Below the pieces are notes generated by a model, which saw only the letters and a list, made by a program, of their open reading frames with translations, searched no databases and was not told the DNA's origin. The translations under genes were made by a program, and so were the position numbers. Below are positions 7,435-17,780 of a DNA stretch of 64,000 nt, in pieces. The stretch is from Pseudomonas sp. FP198 (GTDB taxonomy: Bacteria; Pseudomonadota; Gammaproteobacteria; Pseudomonadales; Pseudomonadaceae), in NCBI RefSeq assembly GCF_030687895.1, contig NZ_CP117452.1:761501-825500 (forward strand). The letters are read 5' to 3'. Each line of letters begins with the position of its first letter. Positions within the stretch are counted from its first letter, which is position 1.

Positions 7435-8833
7435 TTATCCCAAATGCGCCAAGGCGTGACGAAACGCCGGCGGCAGGTTGTCACCGAACCGCACCCGACC
7501 ATCGGCCTGGGTGAAGATGCCCATGTTGGCCAGCCATTGCTCGAATTCCGGCGCCGGTTTCAGGCCCAGGGTCTGGCGGGCGTAGAGGGCATCGTGGAAC
7601 GAGGTAGTCTGGTAGTTGAGCATGATGTCGTCGGAGCCGGGGATGCCCATGATGAAGTTGATCCCGGCCACGCCCAGCAGGGTCAGCAGGGTGTCCATGT
7701 CGTCCTGGTCGGCTTCGGCGTGGTTGGTGTAGCAGATGTCGCAACCCATCGGCACGCCCAGGAGCTTGCCGCAGAAATGGTCTTCGAGGCCGGCGCGGAT
7801 GATCTGTTTGCCGTTGTACAGGTATTCCGGACCGATGAAGCCTACCACCGTGTTCACCAGGAACGGGTTGAAATGGCGCGCCACGGCGTAGGCCCGGGTC
7901 TCGCAGGTCTGTTGATCGACGCCGTGGTGGGCGTTGGCCGACAGCGCGCTGCCCTGGCCGGTTTCGAAATACATCAGGTTGTTGCCGAGGGTACCGCGCT
8001 TCAGGCTGAGCCCGGCGTCGTAGCCTTCTTTTAACAGGCTCAGGCTGATGCCGAAACTCGCGTTCGCCGCTTCGGTGCCGGCGATGGACTGGAACACCAG
8101 GTCCAGCGGCACGCCGCGGTTCGCCGCCTCGATGGAGGTGGTGACGTGAGTCAGCACGCAGCCTTGGGTCGGGATGTCGTAGCGCTGGATGATGGCGTCG
8201 AGCATTTCCAGCATCGCGCAGATCGAGGCTGTGCTGTCGGTGGCCGGGTTGATGCCGATCATGGCGTCACCATTGCCGAAGAGCAGGCCGTCGAGGATGC
8301 TCGCGGCGATGCCGGCGGGTTCGTTCGTCGGTCGGATGGTTCGGTTGCAGGCGAGTGGACAGGCGCCCGCGCAGGCCAAGGGTGCCGCGGAATTGGGTGA
8401 CCACGCGGATTTTCTGCGCCACCAGTACCAGGTCCTGCACGCGCATGATCTTCGAGACTGCAGCGACCATCTCTGGCGTCAGGCCGGGGGCCAGCGCCCG
8501 AAGGCTGTGTTCGTCGGCGGCGTCGCTGAGCAGCCAGTCGCGAAAGCCGCCGACCGTGAGGTGGCTGACGGCGGCGAAGGCTTGTTTGTCATGGGTGTCG
8601 ACGATCAGCCGGGTGACTTCGTCGGCCTCGTAGGGAATCAGCATTTCCTGCAGGAAGTGGCTGAGTGGCAAGTCGGCCAAGGCCATCTGCGCGGCGACCC
8701 GCTCGCCATCATTGAGCGCGGCGATCTCGGCCAGGAAGTCCCCGGAACGCGCCGGGCTGGCCTTGGCCATCAGGTCTTTGAGGCTGTCGAAGCGGTAGGT
8801 CTGGGCGCCGACCGTGTGTGCAAAGCTGGCCAT
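7435..8833 (-). pseudogene. eutB: Ethanolamine ammonia-lyase large subunit, frameshifted
   Basis: The heavy, catalytic subunit is split over two frames. Residues from MASFAHTVGAQTYRF to LQPNHPTDE are read from the ATG at 8833; from EPAGIAASILDGLLFGNGD to the stop at 7435 the frame is shifted by one. The junction is a tandem TTCGTTCG at 8320-8327. Deleting one TTCG copy restores a single 464-codon frame (NHPTDEPAGIAAS), exactly the usual length. All family regions, including VFQSIAGTEAAN, YFETGQGSALSANAHHGVDQQT and PMGCDICYTNHAEADQDDMD, are otherwise intact, so the lesion looks recent. As read, a 188-residue product with a nonsense tail and no active site would be made. A sequence error is possible but a 4-bp duplication is more like true slippage. 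Confidence 0.9.
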
Positions 8834-8890
8834 ACAGGTTCTCCGTGACGGCGCCGCTGGGCGGCGCCGTGGTTTTCGGCACGTTACGGC

Positions 8891-10340
8891 TTAGTGCAGG
8901 GCTTCTTCGGCTTTTTGAATGGCCGCGAATTCCTCTTCGGGCGTGCCTGCTACCAAGTGATGCCGACTGTAGAAAGCAAAGTAAGCAATTAACACTCCAT
9001 AGATGATCGCGGCGCCGATCACCACTCGTGGGTCCACGAGGAAGCCCGCCACTACGGCGATGCAAGCCAATACCAGCGCCACGCCCGAGGTGAAGATGCC
9101 GCCCGGCGTGCGGTATGGCCGGTCCATTTTGGGGCGGCGGATGCGCAGGGTGATGTGCGCGGCCATCATCAGCACGTAGGAAATGGTCGCGCCGAACACC
9201 GCCACCAGAATCAGCAGGTCGCCCTGGCCAGTCAAGGACAGGCCGAAACCGATGATGCCGGGAATCACCAGCGCCAGTACCGGTGCCTTGCTCTTATTGG
9301 TTTCCGAGAGTTTGCGCGGCAGGTAGCCGGCGCGGGACAAGGCGAAGATCTGCCGCGAGTAGGCGTAGATGATCGAGAAGAAACTGGCGATCAGACCAGC
9401 CAGGCCGACGAGGTTGACGAAGCTGCCCATCCAGGTTGAGCCGCCATAGGCCTTGGCCAGGGCTTCGACCAGCGGGTTGCCGGACGCCATCAGCGCATTG
9501 GAGCCCGCGCCGCCAGGGCCGATCACCAGGATCAGCAGGGCGAACGCCACCAGCACCAGCATGGCGCCAATCAAGCCGCGCGGCAGGTCGCGCTTGGGGT
9601 TCTTGGTTTCTTCTGCGGCCAGTGGCACGCCCTCGACGGCGAGGAAAAACCAGATCGCGTAAGGAATCGCCGCCCAGACGCCGACGTAGCCGAAGGGCAG
9701 GAACGGGCTGGCGCCCTTGGCTTCGGTGACCGGGATGTCCAGCAGGTTGGCGACATTGAAGTGCGGCACCATTGCCACCAGGAAAACCCCCAGCGCCAAG
9801 GCGGCGACAGCAGTAATGATGAACATCAGCTTGAGGGCTTCGCCGACCCCGAATATGTGGATGGCGATGAAGATGATGTAGAACGCCAGGTAGATCATCC
9901 AGCCGCCAATCCCGAACAGCGATTGGCAATAAGCACCGATGAATACGGCAATCGCCGCCGGGGCGATGGCGTATTCGATGAGAATCGCCGTGCCGGTGAG
10001 AAATCCGCCCCAAGGCCCGAATGCGCTGCGGGCAAAGCCGTAGCCGCCGCCAGCGGTAGGGATCATCGAGGACAGTTCGGCGAGGGAAAAACACATGCAC
10101 AGGTACATCGCGGCCATCAGCAGCGTGGCCAGGAACATTCCGCCCCAGCCGCCCTGGGCCAGGCCGAAGTTCCAGCCGGCATAGTCACCGGAGATGACAT
10201 ACGCCACCCCCAGCCCCCACGAGCAGGACCCAGCCTGCCGCGCCTTTTTTCAGCTCGCGTTGTTGGAAATATTCGGAGCCGACTTTTTCAAAGTCGACCG
10301 AGGACGTTGCCGGTTGCGGGTTTGCATGATCGCTTGGCAT
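8891..10340 (-). pseudogene. eat: Ethanolamine permease, frameshifted near the 5' end
   Basis: An APC-superfamily ethanolamine importer with about twelve membrane segments. The true start is the ATG at 10340 (MPSDHANPQPATSS), and the frame runs through QQRELKKGAAGWVLLVG before a one-base insertion in a G tract. On the plus strand the C runs at 10207-10211 and 10214-10218 are both candidates. The remainder, from AYVISGDYAGWNFGLAQGGW to the stop at 8891, is an intact 438-codon frame. Removing one base gives 482 residues, the family's usual size. In the other frame translation stops soon after the insertion. The large fragment could start at a GTG (10205-10207) but would lack the first helix. 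It lies between exaC and eutB in the operon. Confidence 0.88.
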
Positions 10341-10438
10341 AAGGGTTTACCTGTTTTTATTGTTCTTTGGCCCAGTGAAAGCGGGCTTGCTCATGAGGCG
10401 GTGATTCGGTTGTAGCTGTGCTGGATGTACCGCCGCCT

Positions 10439-10530
10439 TCGCGAGCAGGCTCGCTCCCACAGTGGAACTGCTTCAACCCTGGAAGCCAGAGTCATCCACA
10501 GATCCCTGTGGGAGCGAGCCTGCTCGCGAA
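10439..10530. repeat. Inverted REP pair, GCGAGCAGGCTCGC family
   Basis: Two inverted arms (GCGAGCAGGCTCGCTCCCAC and its complement) about 45 bases apart between exaC and eat. This is a REPIN-type pair of the family also at 37498, 49323, 51396 and 59610. Confidence 0.82.
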
Positions 10531-10577
10531 AGCAATCCAGAGGGCGAAGCGGGAAAGCCTGCCTCGCCCGCTCTGGC

Positions 10578-12098
10578 TTAGAAGAACCCCAGCGGATTGA
10601 TGTCGTAGCTCACCAGCAGGTTCTTGGTCTGCTGGTAATGATCGAGCATCATCTTGTGCGTCTCACGCCCGACGCCGGACTTCTTGTAGCCGCCAAACGC
10701 GGCATGCGCCGGGTACAGGTGGTAGCAGTTGGTCCAGACGCGCCCGGCCTTGATTGCCCGGCCCATGCGGTAGGCGCGGTTGATGTCGCGGGTCCAGAGG
10801 CCGGCGCCGAGGCCGAACTCGGTGTCGTTGGCGATCGCCAGGGCTTCGGCTTCGTCCTTGAAGGTGGTGATGCTTACCACCGGGCCGAAGATCTCTTCCT
10901 GGAACACGCGCATCTTGTTGGTGCCCTTGAGCAGGGTCGGCTGGATGTAATAACCGCTGGCCAGGTTGCCTTCGAGTTTTTCCACCTTGCCGCCGGTCAG
11001 CAGCTCGGCGCCTTCGCCCCGGGCGATTTCCAGGTAAGACAGGATCTTGTCGAATTGCTGCTCGGACGCCTGGGCGCCGACCATGGTGTCGGTGTCCAGC
11101 GGGTCGCCGCGCTTGATCTGCTGGATCTTCTTCATCACCACTTGCATGAATTCGTCGTAGATCGACTCTTGCACCAGCGCCCGGGATGGGCAGGTGCAGA
11201 CTTCACCCTGGTTGAAGAACGCCAGCACCAGGCCCTCGGCGGCTTTCTCGATGAAGCTCGGCTCGGCTTGCATGATGTCTTCGAAGAAGATATTCGGCGA
11301 CTTGCCGCCCAGTTCCACGGTGGACGGGATGATGTTTTCGGCGGCGCATTTCATGATGTGCGAGCCGACCGGTGTCGAGCCGGTGAAGGCGATCTTGGCG
11401 ATGCGTTTGCTGGTAGCGAGCGCTTCGCCGGCTTCCTTGCCGAAGCCTTGCACCACGTTCAGTACACCCGGCGGCAGCAGGTCGCCGATCAATTCCATCA
11501 GCACGCAAATGCCCAGCGGGGTCTGCTCCGCAGGCTTGAGCACCACGCAGTTGCCGGCGGCCAGGGCCGGCGCGAGTTTCCAGGCGGCCATCAGCAGCGG
11601 GAAGTTCCACGGGATGATCTGCCCGACCACGCCCAGCGGCTCATGGATGTGATAGGCCACGGTGTTGCCGTCGATCTCGGCGGCGGCGCCTTCCTGGGCC
11701 CGCAGGCAACCGGCGAAGTAGCGGAAGTGGTCGGCGGCCAGGGGGATGTCGGCGTTGAGGGTTTCACGCACCGCCTTGCCGTTGTCCCAGGATTCGGTGA
11801 TCGCCAGGGTTTCGAGGTTCTGTTCGATGCGGTCGGCGATTTTCAGCAGGATCAGCGAACGCGCCTGGACTGACGTGGCGCCCCAGGCATCAGCGGCCGC
11901 GTGGGCAGCGTCCAGGGCTTTGTCGATGTCTTCGGCGGTGGAACGGGGGAACTCGGCAATGGGCTGGCCATTGACCGGGGACGTGTTGGTGAAGTACTGA
12001 CCTTTGACAGGCGCGACGAACTCGCCGCCGATGTAGTTACCGTATTTGGCCTTGAACGAAACGATAGCGCCTTCAGTACCGGGGTGAGCGTAACGCAT
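10578..12098 (-). CDS. exaC: NAD-dependent aldehyde dehydrogenase of the ethanolamine locus
   Basis: A 506-residue ALDH of the ExaC/acetaldehyde dehydrogenase II type, expected to oxidise acetaldehyde from ethanolamine cleavage to acetate. The NAD fold contains [14 protein letters not shown] and [11 protein letters not shown], the general-base glutamate is Glu262 in VELGGKSPN, and the nucleophile cysteine lies in [11 protein letters not shown] (Cys301/Cys303). The ATG at 12098 is preceded by GGAGAACTCATC, a good ribosome binding site. The open frame continues far upstream antisense to the regulator gene, but that extension is not protein-like. It is the first gene behind a sigma-54 promoter and is intact, unlike eat and eutB. 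The paralogue next to ethanolamine genes in P. aeruginosa has a separate name, so the symbol is approximate. Confidence 0.93.
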   Translation of the reverse strand: MRYAHPGTEGAIVSFKAKYGNYIGGEFVAPVKGQYFTNTSPVNGQPIAEFPRSTAEDIDKALDAAHAAADAWGATSVQARSLILLKIADRIEQNLETLAITESWDNGKAVRETLNADIPLAADHFRYFAGCLRAQEGAAAEIDGNTVAYHIHEPLGVVGQIIPWNFPLLMAAWKLAPALAAGNCVVLKPAEQTPLGICVLMELIGDLLPPGVLNVVQGFGKEAGEALATSKRIAKIAFTGSTPVGSHIMKCAAENIIPSTVELGGKSPNIFFEDIMQAEPSFIEKAAEGLVLAFFNQGEVCTCPSRALVQESIYDEFMQVVMKKIQQIKRGDPLDTDTMVGAQASEQQFDKILSYLEIARGEGAELLTGGKVEKLEGNLASGYYIQPTLLKGTNKMRVFQEEIFGPVVSITTFKDEAEALAIANDTEFGLGAGLWTRDINRAYRMGRAIKAGRVWTNCYHLYPAHAAFGGYKKSGVGRETHKMMLDHYQQTKNLLVSYDINPLGFF

Positions 12099-12168
12099 GA
12101 TGAGTTCTCCTTGGCTTTTGTGCTTATTAGGGAGCCGCGCAAAAAACGCGCTGGTACTCAAGCCTAGA

Positions 12169-12183
12169 GCAAAGGTCGGGCCA
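12169..12183 (-). promoter_or_regulatory. Sigma-54 promoter of the exaC-eat-eutBC series
   Basis: On the minus strand TGGCCCG-ACCT-TTGC matches the -24/-12 consensus (TGGCACG-N4-TTGC) with one mismatch and the exact 12-base GG-to-GC spacing. It is 71 bases before the exaC start, and the divergent neighbouring gene encodes a sigma-54 activator. Transcription would start near 12157. Confidence 0.72.
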
Positions 12184-12245
12184 TTGCCCTGCGGGGGCCC
12201 GGAAATCAAGACTTTGGGAGGAGCTGGTCGGACAAACGGAGGGGC

Positions 12246-12308
12246 TGTGTCACGGTTGCGATACGGCGGGTGTGACAGTTTGTGCCATGGTTGAGACAGT
12301 CTGTGACT
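12246..12308. promoter_or_regulatory. Possible activator binding sites upstream of the sigma-54 promoter
   Basis: The segment contains repeated TGTCAC/GTGACA half-sites in both orientations: TGTGTCAC at 12246, TGTGACA at 12271, TGAGACA at 12292 and TGTGAC at 12302. They lie 60-125 bases upstream of the -24 element, the usual place for enhancer sites of a sigma-54 activator, here most likely the AcoR-like protein encoded next door. Site assignment is inference from the repeated pattern. Confidence 0.35.
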
Positions 12309-12390
12309 GGCAGGTCGCACCAGCATTGCAAAGGTCGGTGGGCTGGAGGATGCTGGCGTCGAAGCCAAGTCTATGGACGGACCGCTTTTC

Positions 12391-12520
12391 GTGGCGAGGG
12401 AGCTTGCTCCCGCTGGACCGCGAAGCGGTCCCCCCAAAGCCAACTCGGTCAGCCTGATGCACCGCGTGCTCCGGTTTTGGGGCTGCTGCGCAGCCCAGCG
12501 GGAGCAAGCTCCCTCGCCAC
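12391..12520. repeat. Inverted REP pair, GGGAGCTTGCTCCC family
   Basis: Inverted arms (GTGGCGAGGGAGCTTGCTCC and its complement) with a spacer of about 75 bases, placed between the activator-site region and the regulator start. It shares the GTGGCGAGGG outer end with the GGGGATTTATCCCC family but has a different inner core. Confidence 0.82.
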
Positions 12521-12569
12521 GGGTAAGGTGTCGGCAGGTCCAAAGGGCCCTTCGGGAGAACAATAAGAA

Positions 12570-14474
12570 ATGCACAGCAACCATTTGAGTCGCCATGCCC
12601 GGCAAGTCCTCACGGTCACCCAGGGCAAGGCCCATTTGCAGGGGCCTGGCAGCGATCCGTCGATTGCTCGCTCCTGGCTGCGCTGCCTTGAGGACTACCA
12701 CCTCGACCCGGCGCAGAACCTGGCGCCGACCGTGCTCGAGCATGGCCGGTTGCTGGAAAGCCGCGAGCGCTTGCAGCAGGTTCTGCATATCGCCGGTACC
12801 GAGATGACCAGCTTGCACCAGCAATTGTCCGGCGCCGGCCATGCGGTGCTGTTGACCGATGCCCGGGGTGTGATCCTCAATTGCGTCACCGCCCCCAGCG
12901 AACGGAAGATTTTCGAACGGGCCGGTCTCTGGCTCGGCGCCGACTGGAGCGAAGCCTGTGAAGGCACCAACGGCATCGGTACCTGCCTGGTGGAACGCCA
13001 GGCCCTGACCATCCACCAGGAAGAACATTTTCGCGGCCGCCACACCGGCCTGACCTGCTCGGCGAGCCCGGTGTTCGACCCTCATGGCGAGCTGCTGGCG
13101 GTGCTCGACGTGTCCTCGGCGCGGCCGGACGTTTCGCGCCAGAGCCAGTTCCACACCATGGCCCTGGTCAACCTCTCGGCGAAGATGATCGAGAGCTGTT
13201 ATTTCCTCCGTTGTTTCGACAATCAATGGCTGCTGCGCTTTCATCTGCAGGCCGAGTCCGTGGGGTTGTTCAGCGAGGGGCTCATGGCGTTCGACGGCGA
13301 AGGACGCATCTGTGCAGTCAACCAGAGCGCGCTGAACCTGCTCGGACACCTTCGCGGTGGCTTGCTCGGCCAGCGGGTCGAGGACTTCTTCGACTGTTCG
13401 CTGGATGAGTTGCTGGGCCGGGCCAGCGCCCAGGCCAGTGCCAGTTGGCCGCTGCGTACCCGTGACGGTCGGCACTTGTTCGCGGTCTTGCGTGGGCAAG
13501 CGCGTAGCGTGCCGGCTGCGGTCGCGCCTGCGCTCAAGTCTGTCGAGCCCGCCCGTCTGCCGGGCATCTGCCTGGGGGACGCGGCGTTGCAGGAACATTT
13601 TCGCAAGGCTTTGCGAGTGTTCGAGCGCGATGTGCCGCTGCTGATCCAGGGCGAAACCGGTTCCGGCAAGGAGGCGTTTGCCAAGGCCGTGCACCTTGCC
13701 AGCCAGCGCGCCGGGAAAAACTTCGTCGCGCTCAATTGCGCGGCGATTCCGGAAAGTCTGATCGAGAGCGAACTGTTCGGTTATCGCGGCGGCAGCTTCA
13801 CCGGCGCGCGCAAGGAAGGCATGCGCGGCAAGCTGCAACAGGCCGACGGTGGCACGCTGTTTCTCGATGAGATCGGCGATATGCCCCTGGCCTTGCAGAC
13901 CCGTTTGCTACGGGTGCTGGAAGATCGCCAGGTAGTGCCCATCGGCGGCGAGCCCGAGGCGGTGAACGTGCGCATCATCAGCGCGACTCACCGGCAATTA
14001 CTCGACCGTGTGGCCGACGGCAGTTTTCGTGAGGATTTGTACTACCGCCTCAACGGCCTGGAAATCCCACTTCCGGCGTTGCGCGAGCGCAGCGACAAAT
14101 CCCAGTTGCTGGATTTCCTGCTGGCCGATGAGAGCGGTGCCGAGACGGTGTCCATCGATGAACCGGCGCGCCAGGCGCTGCTGGCGTTCGACTGGCCGGG
14201 CAACGTGCGGCAGTTGCGCAATGTGCTGCGGACTCTTGCGGCGTTGTGCGACGGCGGGCGGGTTGGGCTGGAAGATCTGCCGGCGATGATCCGCCAGCGC
14301 CCGGTTGCGGTGGTCGAAACCCCGACCGAGCATCCGTTGGAAGATGCCGAGCGCCTGGCGTTGCTCGATGCGCTGGAACGTCAGCGTTGGCACATGACCC
14401 ACACCGCCGAACAGCTGGGGATTAGCCGCAATACCCTCTATCGCAAGCTGCGCAAACACGCGATTGCACGCTGA
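12570..14474 (+). CDS. Sigma-54-dependent activator, AcoR type, probable ethanolamine regulator
   Basis: A 634-residue enhancer-binding protein. Residues 60-200 form a GAF-like sensor region, about 225-305 a PAS-like region, 330-560 the AAA+ domain with Walker A GETGSGKE (361-368), the sigma-54 loop as GSFTGA (408-413) instead of the canonical GAFTGA, and Walker B GGTLFLDE (427-434). The C-terminus carries a Fis-type helix-turn-helix ([19 protein letters not shown]). The Ser variant of the loop is normal for AcoR-like activators. It is divergent from exaC-eat-eutBC, which has a sigma-54 promoter, and the P. aeruginosa gene in this place controls ethanolamine use. Role and ligand (ethanolamine or acetaldehyde) are inferred. 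The frame is intact. Confidence 0.9.
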   Translation: MHSNHLSRHARQVLTVTQGKAHLQGPGSDPSIARSWLRCLEDYHLDPAQNLAPTVLEHGRLLESRERLQQVLHIAGTEMTSLHQQLSGAGHAVLLTDARGVILNCVTAPSERKIFERAGLWLGADWSEACEGTNGIGTCLVERQALTIHQEEHFRGRHTGLTCSASPVFDPHGELLAVLDVSSARPDVSRQSQFHTMALVNLSAKMIESCYFLRCFDNQWLLRFHLQAESVGLFSEGLMAFDGEGRICAVNQSALNLLGHLRGGLLGQRVEDFFDCSLDELLGRASAQASASWPLRTRDGRHLFAVLRGQARSVPAAVAPALKSVEPARLPGICLGDAALQEHFRKALRVFERDVPLLIQGETGSGKEAFAKAVHLASQRAGKNFVALNCAAIPESLIESELFGYRGGSFTGARKEGMRGKLQQADGGTLFLDEIGDMPLALQTRLLRVLEDRQVVPIGGEPEAVNVRIISATHRQLLDRVADGSFREDLYYRLNGLEIPLPALRERSDKSQLLDFLLADESGAETVSIDEPARQALLAFDWPGNVRQLRNVLRTLAALCDGGRVGLEDLPAMIRQRPVAVVETPTEHPLEDAERLALLDALERQRWHMTHTAEQLGISRNTLYRKLRKHAIAR

Positions 14475-14487
14475 GCTACGGACTGCT

Positions 14488-14521
14488 TTTGTGGCGAGGG
14501 AGCTTGCTCCCTCGCCACAAA
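14488..14521. repeat. Perfect REP hairpin behind the activator gene
   Basis: A single compact palindrome: TTTGTGGCGAGGGAG, then CTTG, then the exact complement. It begins 13 bases after the regulator stop and may also act as its transcription end, although no T run beyond TTT is present. Confidence 0.75.
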
Positions 14522-14632
14522 TACCTGTGCTCGAGCAGGAATCTGCGGTGTTCTGGCGCGGATAAGTTCGAAACACAAGGTGCGATTTCCCCCTCCCTAC
14601 GCTAACCTGCGGCCATGTTTACGAGGTCGACT

Positions 14633-15982
14633 ATGCACATCCATATTCTCGGTATTTGCGGCACTTTCATGGGTTCGATGGCGGTCCTGGCCAAGGAACT
14701 GGGCCATCATGTGACCGGCTCCGACGCCAACGTCTACCCGCCGATGAGCACACAGCTGGAGGCCCAGGGCATTGAGCTGACCCAAGGCTACGACCCGGCG
14801 CAACTGGACCCGGCGCCGGACCTGGTGGTCATCGGCAACGCCATGTCCCGTGGCAACCCGGCGGTGGAATACGTACTCAACAAAGGCTTGCCATACGTGT
14901 CGGGGCCGCAGTGGCTGGCTGATCATGTGTTGCAGGGCCGCTGGGTCCTGGCCGTCGCCGGCACCCACGGCAAGACCACTACCAGCAGCATGCTTGCCTG
15001 GGTGCTGGAACATGCGGGCATGAGCCCGGGTTTCCTGATCGGTGGCGTGCCGCAGAATTTTTCGGTGTCGGCGCGCCTCGGTGGCACGCCATTCTTCGTG
15101 ATCGAGGCCGATGAATACGACAGCGCGTTTTTCGATAAACGCTCGAAATTCGTCCACTACCGTCCGCGCACGGCGATCCTCAACAACCTTGAGTTCGACC
15201 ACGCTGACATTTTCCCCGATCTGCCGGCCATCGAGCGCCAATTCCACCATTTGGTGCGGACCATCCCAAGTGAAGGCCTGGTCATCCATCCGACCACCGA
15301 GCCGGCCCTGCAGCGCGTTATTGAAATGGGCTGCTGGACCCCGGTGCAGACTACCGGTGCGGGGGGGCAGTGGCAGGTCAAGCTGCTCAAGGATGACGGT
15401 TCGGCGTTCGAAGTCATGTTTGAAGGTCAGTCCCAAGGCGTGGTCGAATGGGACATGACCGGCCAGCACAACGTCGCCAACGCCCTGGCGACCCTGGCGG
15501 CGGCCCGGCACGTCGGGGTGGTGCCGTCCATGGGCATCGCCGCGTTGAGCGCGTTCAAGAGTGTGAAACGGCGGATGGAGAAAGTCGCCGAGGTGAACGG
15601 CATCATCATCTATGACGACTTCGCCCACCATCCGACCGCTATTGCCACCACCCTCGACGGTCTGCGCAAGCGCATCGGTGATGCGCCGCTGATTGCGATC
15701 ATCGAGCCGCGTTCCAATTCCATGAAGCTCGGCGCTCACCGCGACGGCCTGCCGGAAAGCGTGGTCGATGCCGATCAGGTGATCTGGTACGCCCCGGCCA
15801 ACCTCGGCTGGGACCTCGGCGCCACGGCTGCGCTGTGCACGGTGCCGTCGATTGTCAGCGATTCCCTGGAGGGCATCATCGAGCGCGTGAAGAGCCAGGC
15901 CCAGCCCGGCACCCATGTGGTGATCATGAGCAATGGCGGCTTCGGCGGCCTGCACGGCAAACTCGCCGAGGCACTGAAATGA
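14633..15982 (+). CDS. mpl: UDP-N-acetylmuramate:L-alanyl-gamma-D-glutamyl-meso-DAP ligase
   Basis: Mur-ligase-family enzyme that attaches recycled tripeptide directly to UDP-MurNAc in the cytoplasm, saving steps of peptidoglycan precursor synthesis. The N-terminal Rossmann part starts [15 protein letters not shown], the ATP loop is [12 protein letters not shown], followed by [17 protein letters not shown] and the C-terminal [11 protein letters not shown] region. The ATG at 14633 gives 449 residues, the family norm; a longer frame from 14615 adds six residues without support. It overlaps ubiX by four bases. Confidence 0.97.
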   Translation: MHIHILGICGTFMGSMAVLAKELGHHVTGSDANVYPPMSTQLEAQGIELTQGYDPAQLDPAPDLVVIGNAMSRGNPAVEYVLNKGLPYVSGPQWLADHVLQGRWVLAVAGTHGKTTTSSMLAWVLEHAGMSPGFLIGGVPQNFSVSARLGGTPFFVIEADEYDSAFFDKRSKFVHYRPRTAILNNLEFDHADIFPDLPAIERQFHHLVRTIPSEGLVIHPTTEPALQRVIEMGCWTPVQTTGAGGQWQVKLLKDDGSAFEVMFEGQSQGVVEWDMTGQHNVANALATLAAARHVGVVPSMGIAALSAFKSVKRRMEKVAEVNGIIIYDDFAHHPTAIATTLDGLRKRIGDAPLIAIIEPRSNSMKLGAHRDGLPESVVDADQVIWYAPANLGWDLGATAALCTVPSIVSDSLEGIIERVKSQAQPGTHVVIMSNGGFGGLHGKLAEALK

Positions 15983-16626
15983 ATACTCGCTTGGAGAGCA
16001 ACGGCCCCGAACGCATCACGCTGGCAATGACCGGCGCTTCCGGCGCCCAGTACGGCTTGCGCCTGCTCGATTGCCTGGTGCGTGAAGATCGCGAGGTGCA
16101 CTTCCTCATCTCCAAGGCCGCGCAGTTGGTGATGGCCACCGAGACCGACGTGACGTTGCCACCCAAGACGCAGATGATGCAGGCCTTTCTCACCGAGTAC
16201 ACCGGTGCGGCGGCAGGGCAGATCCGTGTGTATGGCAAGGAAGACTGGATGTCACCGGTGGCTTCGGGCTCCGGCGCGCCGGCGGCGATGGTGGTGGTGC
16301 CGTGTTCCACCGGTACGCTGTCGGCGATCGCCACCGGGGCCTGCAACAACCTGATCGAGCGGGCGGCGGACGTCACGCTCAAGGAGCGCCGCCAGTTGAT
16401 CCTGGTGCCGCGGGAAGCGCCGTATTCGAGCATTCACCTGGAGCACATGCTCAAGCTGTCGAACATGGGCGTGACCATCCTGCCGGCCTCGCCGGGCTTC
16501 TACCATCAGCCGCAGACCATCGACGACCTGATCGATTTTGTGGTCGCGCGGATCCTCAACTTGCTGAACCTCCCGCAAGACATGCTGCCACGTTGGGGCG
16601 AGCATCATCCGGGGAGCGATGAATAA
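15979..16626 (+). CDS. ubiX: Flavin prenyltransferase
   Basis: UbiX attaches a dimethylallyl group to FMN to make the prenylated flavin cofactor used by the decarboxylase UbiD in ubiquinone synthesis. The 215-residue protein shows the flavin-binding [15 protein letters not shown], the [25 protein letters not shown] segment and the [20 protein letters not shown] motif. The ATG at 15979 overlaps the mpl stop (ATGA), so translation is probably coupled. Upstream codons in the same frame are a shadow of mpl. Confidence 0.97.
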   Translation: MNTRLESNGPERITLAMTGASGAQYGLRLLDCLVREDREVHFLISKAAQLVMATETDVTLPPKTQMMQAFLTEYTGAAAGQIRVYGKEDWMSPVASGSGAPAAMVVVPCSTGTLSAIATGACNNLIERAADVTLKERRQLILVPREAPYSSIHLEHMLKLSNMGVTILPASPGFYHQPQTIDDLIDFVVARILNLLNLPQDMLPRWGEHHPGSDE

Positions 16627-16903
16627 GCTGTTGGTGGTGTTGCTGGTGGTGCAACTGACCGGTTGCGCCACCGCGCGCACCCTTGATGCCGCCAAGCCGG
16701 GAGCGCCGGTGGTGTATGCGGGGACGCGGCTGGACATGTACGCGCTCAATGGCGGTTGCTGCGCCAAGGACCGTTTTGGCGCCGAGGCGCCGAGCTATCC
16801 GGGCCTCGATCTGCCGGGGAGCGCGCTGCTGGATACGTTGTTGTTACCGTTGTCGTTGCTGACGGTGATTGGCGTGGGGTTTCAAGCGACCGGTGGGATG
16901 TAG
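16619..16903 (+). CDS. YceK/YidQ-type small lipoprotein
   Basis: A 94-residue protein with a lipoprotein signal: hydrophobic start and lipobox LTGC with Cys16. The rest contains [34 protein letters not shown] and a second hydrophobic stretch near the C-terminus, as in the YceK/YidQ (DUF1375) family of unknown function. Its ATG overlaps the last codons of ubiX, making a three-gene unit mpl-ubiX-lipoprotein. It may sit in the outer membrane. Confidence 0.85.
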   Translation: MNKLLVVLLVVQLTGCATARTLDAAKPGAPVVYAGTRLDMYALNGGCCAKDRFGAEAPSYPGLDLPGSALLDTLLLPLSLLTVIGVGFQATGGM

Positions 16904-16950
16904 CACCCACCGTGGCTTAAGAAAATCTAACTGTGCTGAGGGATTTATCT

Positions 16951-17084
16951 GTGGCGAGGGGATTTATCCCCGCTGGACTGCGAAGCAGTCCCAAGAGGCT
17001 GGGATATTCCCTGGCAACGGCATGACATTTTCGGTTAGCCCGGGGGCCACTTCGCGGCCCAGCGGGGATAAATCCCCTCGCCAC
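16951..17084. repeat. Inverted REP pair, GGGGATTTATCCCC family
   Basis: Inverted arms beginning GTGGCGAGGGGATTTATCCC with about 75 bases between, in the gap where the mpl unit and the minus-strand Rossmann gene converge. Same family as 5878-6007. Confidence 0.82.
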
Positions 17085-17111
17085 ACTGATCGCGCTGCCC
17101 CTGGCGTCAGA

Positions 17112-17753
17112 TCATTTGCCCAGCTTGCGCAACTCATCCGACTCCACTACCCGCACCCCATCCTGCTCCTCCAGCGCAAGTCGCCACATGGCCCGGGCCA
17201 GTTGGCAGGCTTCGATGCCGTGGTATTTGCCGGGGATCAGCTTGGACAACGGGCCGGCCAGTTGCTCGGCCAGGCGTGGTTCAACCCGGTCGCCCAACAG
17301 CAACGAAGGTCGGCAGATGGTCAGTTGCGGCCAATCCTGCGCGCGGAGCGCAGCTTCCATTTCGCCCTTGACCCGGTTGTAGAAAATCGACGATTTCGGG
17401 TCGGCCCCGAGGGCGCTGATCACCACCAGGTGCCGTGCGCCCAGTTCCCGCGCGCGTTTGGCGAAGGCCACCACCAGGTCCAGGTCCACCGCGCGGAAGG
17501 CCGATTCGGAGCCGGCTTTCTTGATGGTCGTGCCGAGGCAGCAGAAGGCGATGTCGACCTGGCCGCCAAGCCGTGGCAGCAGTTCGGCCGGTTCCCCAAC
17601 CGGGTTTTCCAGATGCGGGTGTTCGGCCAATGGCCGGCGGGAAGGCGCCAGTACCCGCGTGATGGTCGGCTCGTTCAGCAGCCGGTCGAGTAGATGCTCC
17701 CCGGTCAATCCGGTCGCGCCGGCGAGCAAAACATGCTGAGGCGTCAAGTACAT
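17112..17753 (-). CDS. NAD(P)-binding Rossmann protein, atypical SDR
   Basis: A 213-residue cytoplasmic protein whose N-terminus [15 protein letters not shown] is the nucleotide-binding glycine loop of atypical short-chain dehydrogenases. Further family marks are [16 protein letters not shown] and the [13 protein letters not shown] helix, with Tyr and Lys of the catalytic pair. It resembles the HTATIP2/YwnB-like oxidoreductases, whose substrates are mostly unknown. A good ribosome binding site (AAGGGGGA) precedes the ATG at 17753. It is downstream of the MORN-peptidase gene on the same strand, 27 bases apart, so they may be co-transcribed. Confidence 0.85.
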   Translation of the reverse strand: MYLTPQHVLLAGATGLTGEHLLDRLLNEPTITRVLAPSRRPLAEHPHLENPVGEPAELLPRLGGQVDIAFCCLGTTIKKAGSESAFRAVDLDLVVAFAKRARELGARHLVVISALGADPKSSIFYNRVKGEMEAALRAQDWPQLTICRPSLLLGDRVEPRLAEQLAGPLSKLIPGKYHGIEACQLARAMWRLALEEQDGVRVVESDELRKLGK

Positions 17754-17780
17754 AGTGTTTCCCCCTTGATACGGTTCAGC

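Noticed and set aside
10425..11873. A 482-codon plus-strand frame antisense to exaC
   Set aside because: It is a mirror frame of a well-supported aldehyde dehydrogenase gene and shows no family features.
12099..13838. A minus-strand open frame that extends exaC upstream to 1,086 codons
   Set aside because: The extension runs antisense through the regulator gene and a REP pair; its sequence is low in protein character. High GC content keeps the frame open. The exaC start at 12098 has a good ribosome binding site.
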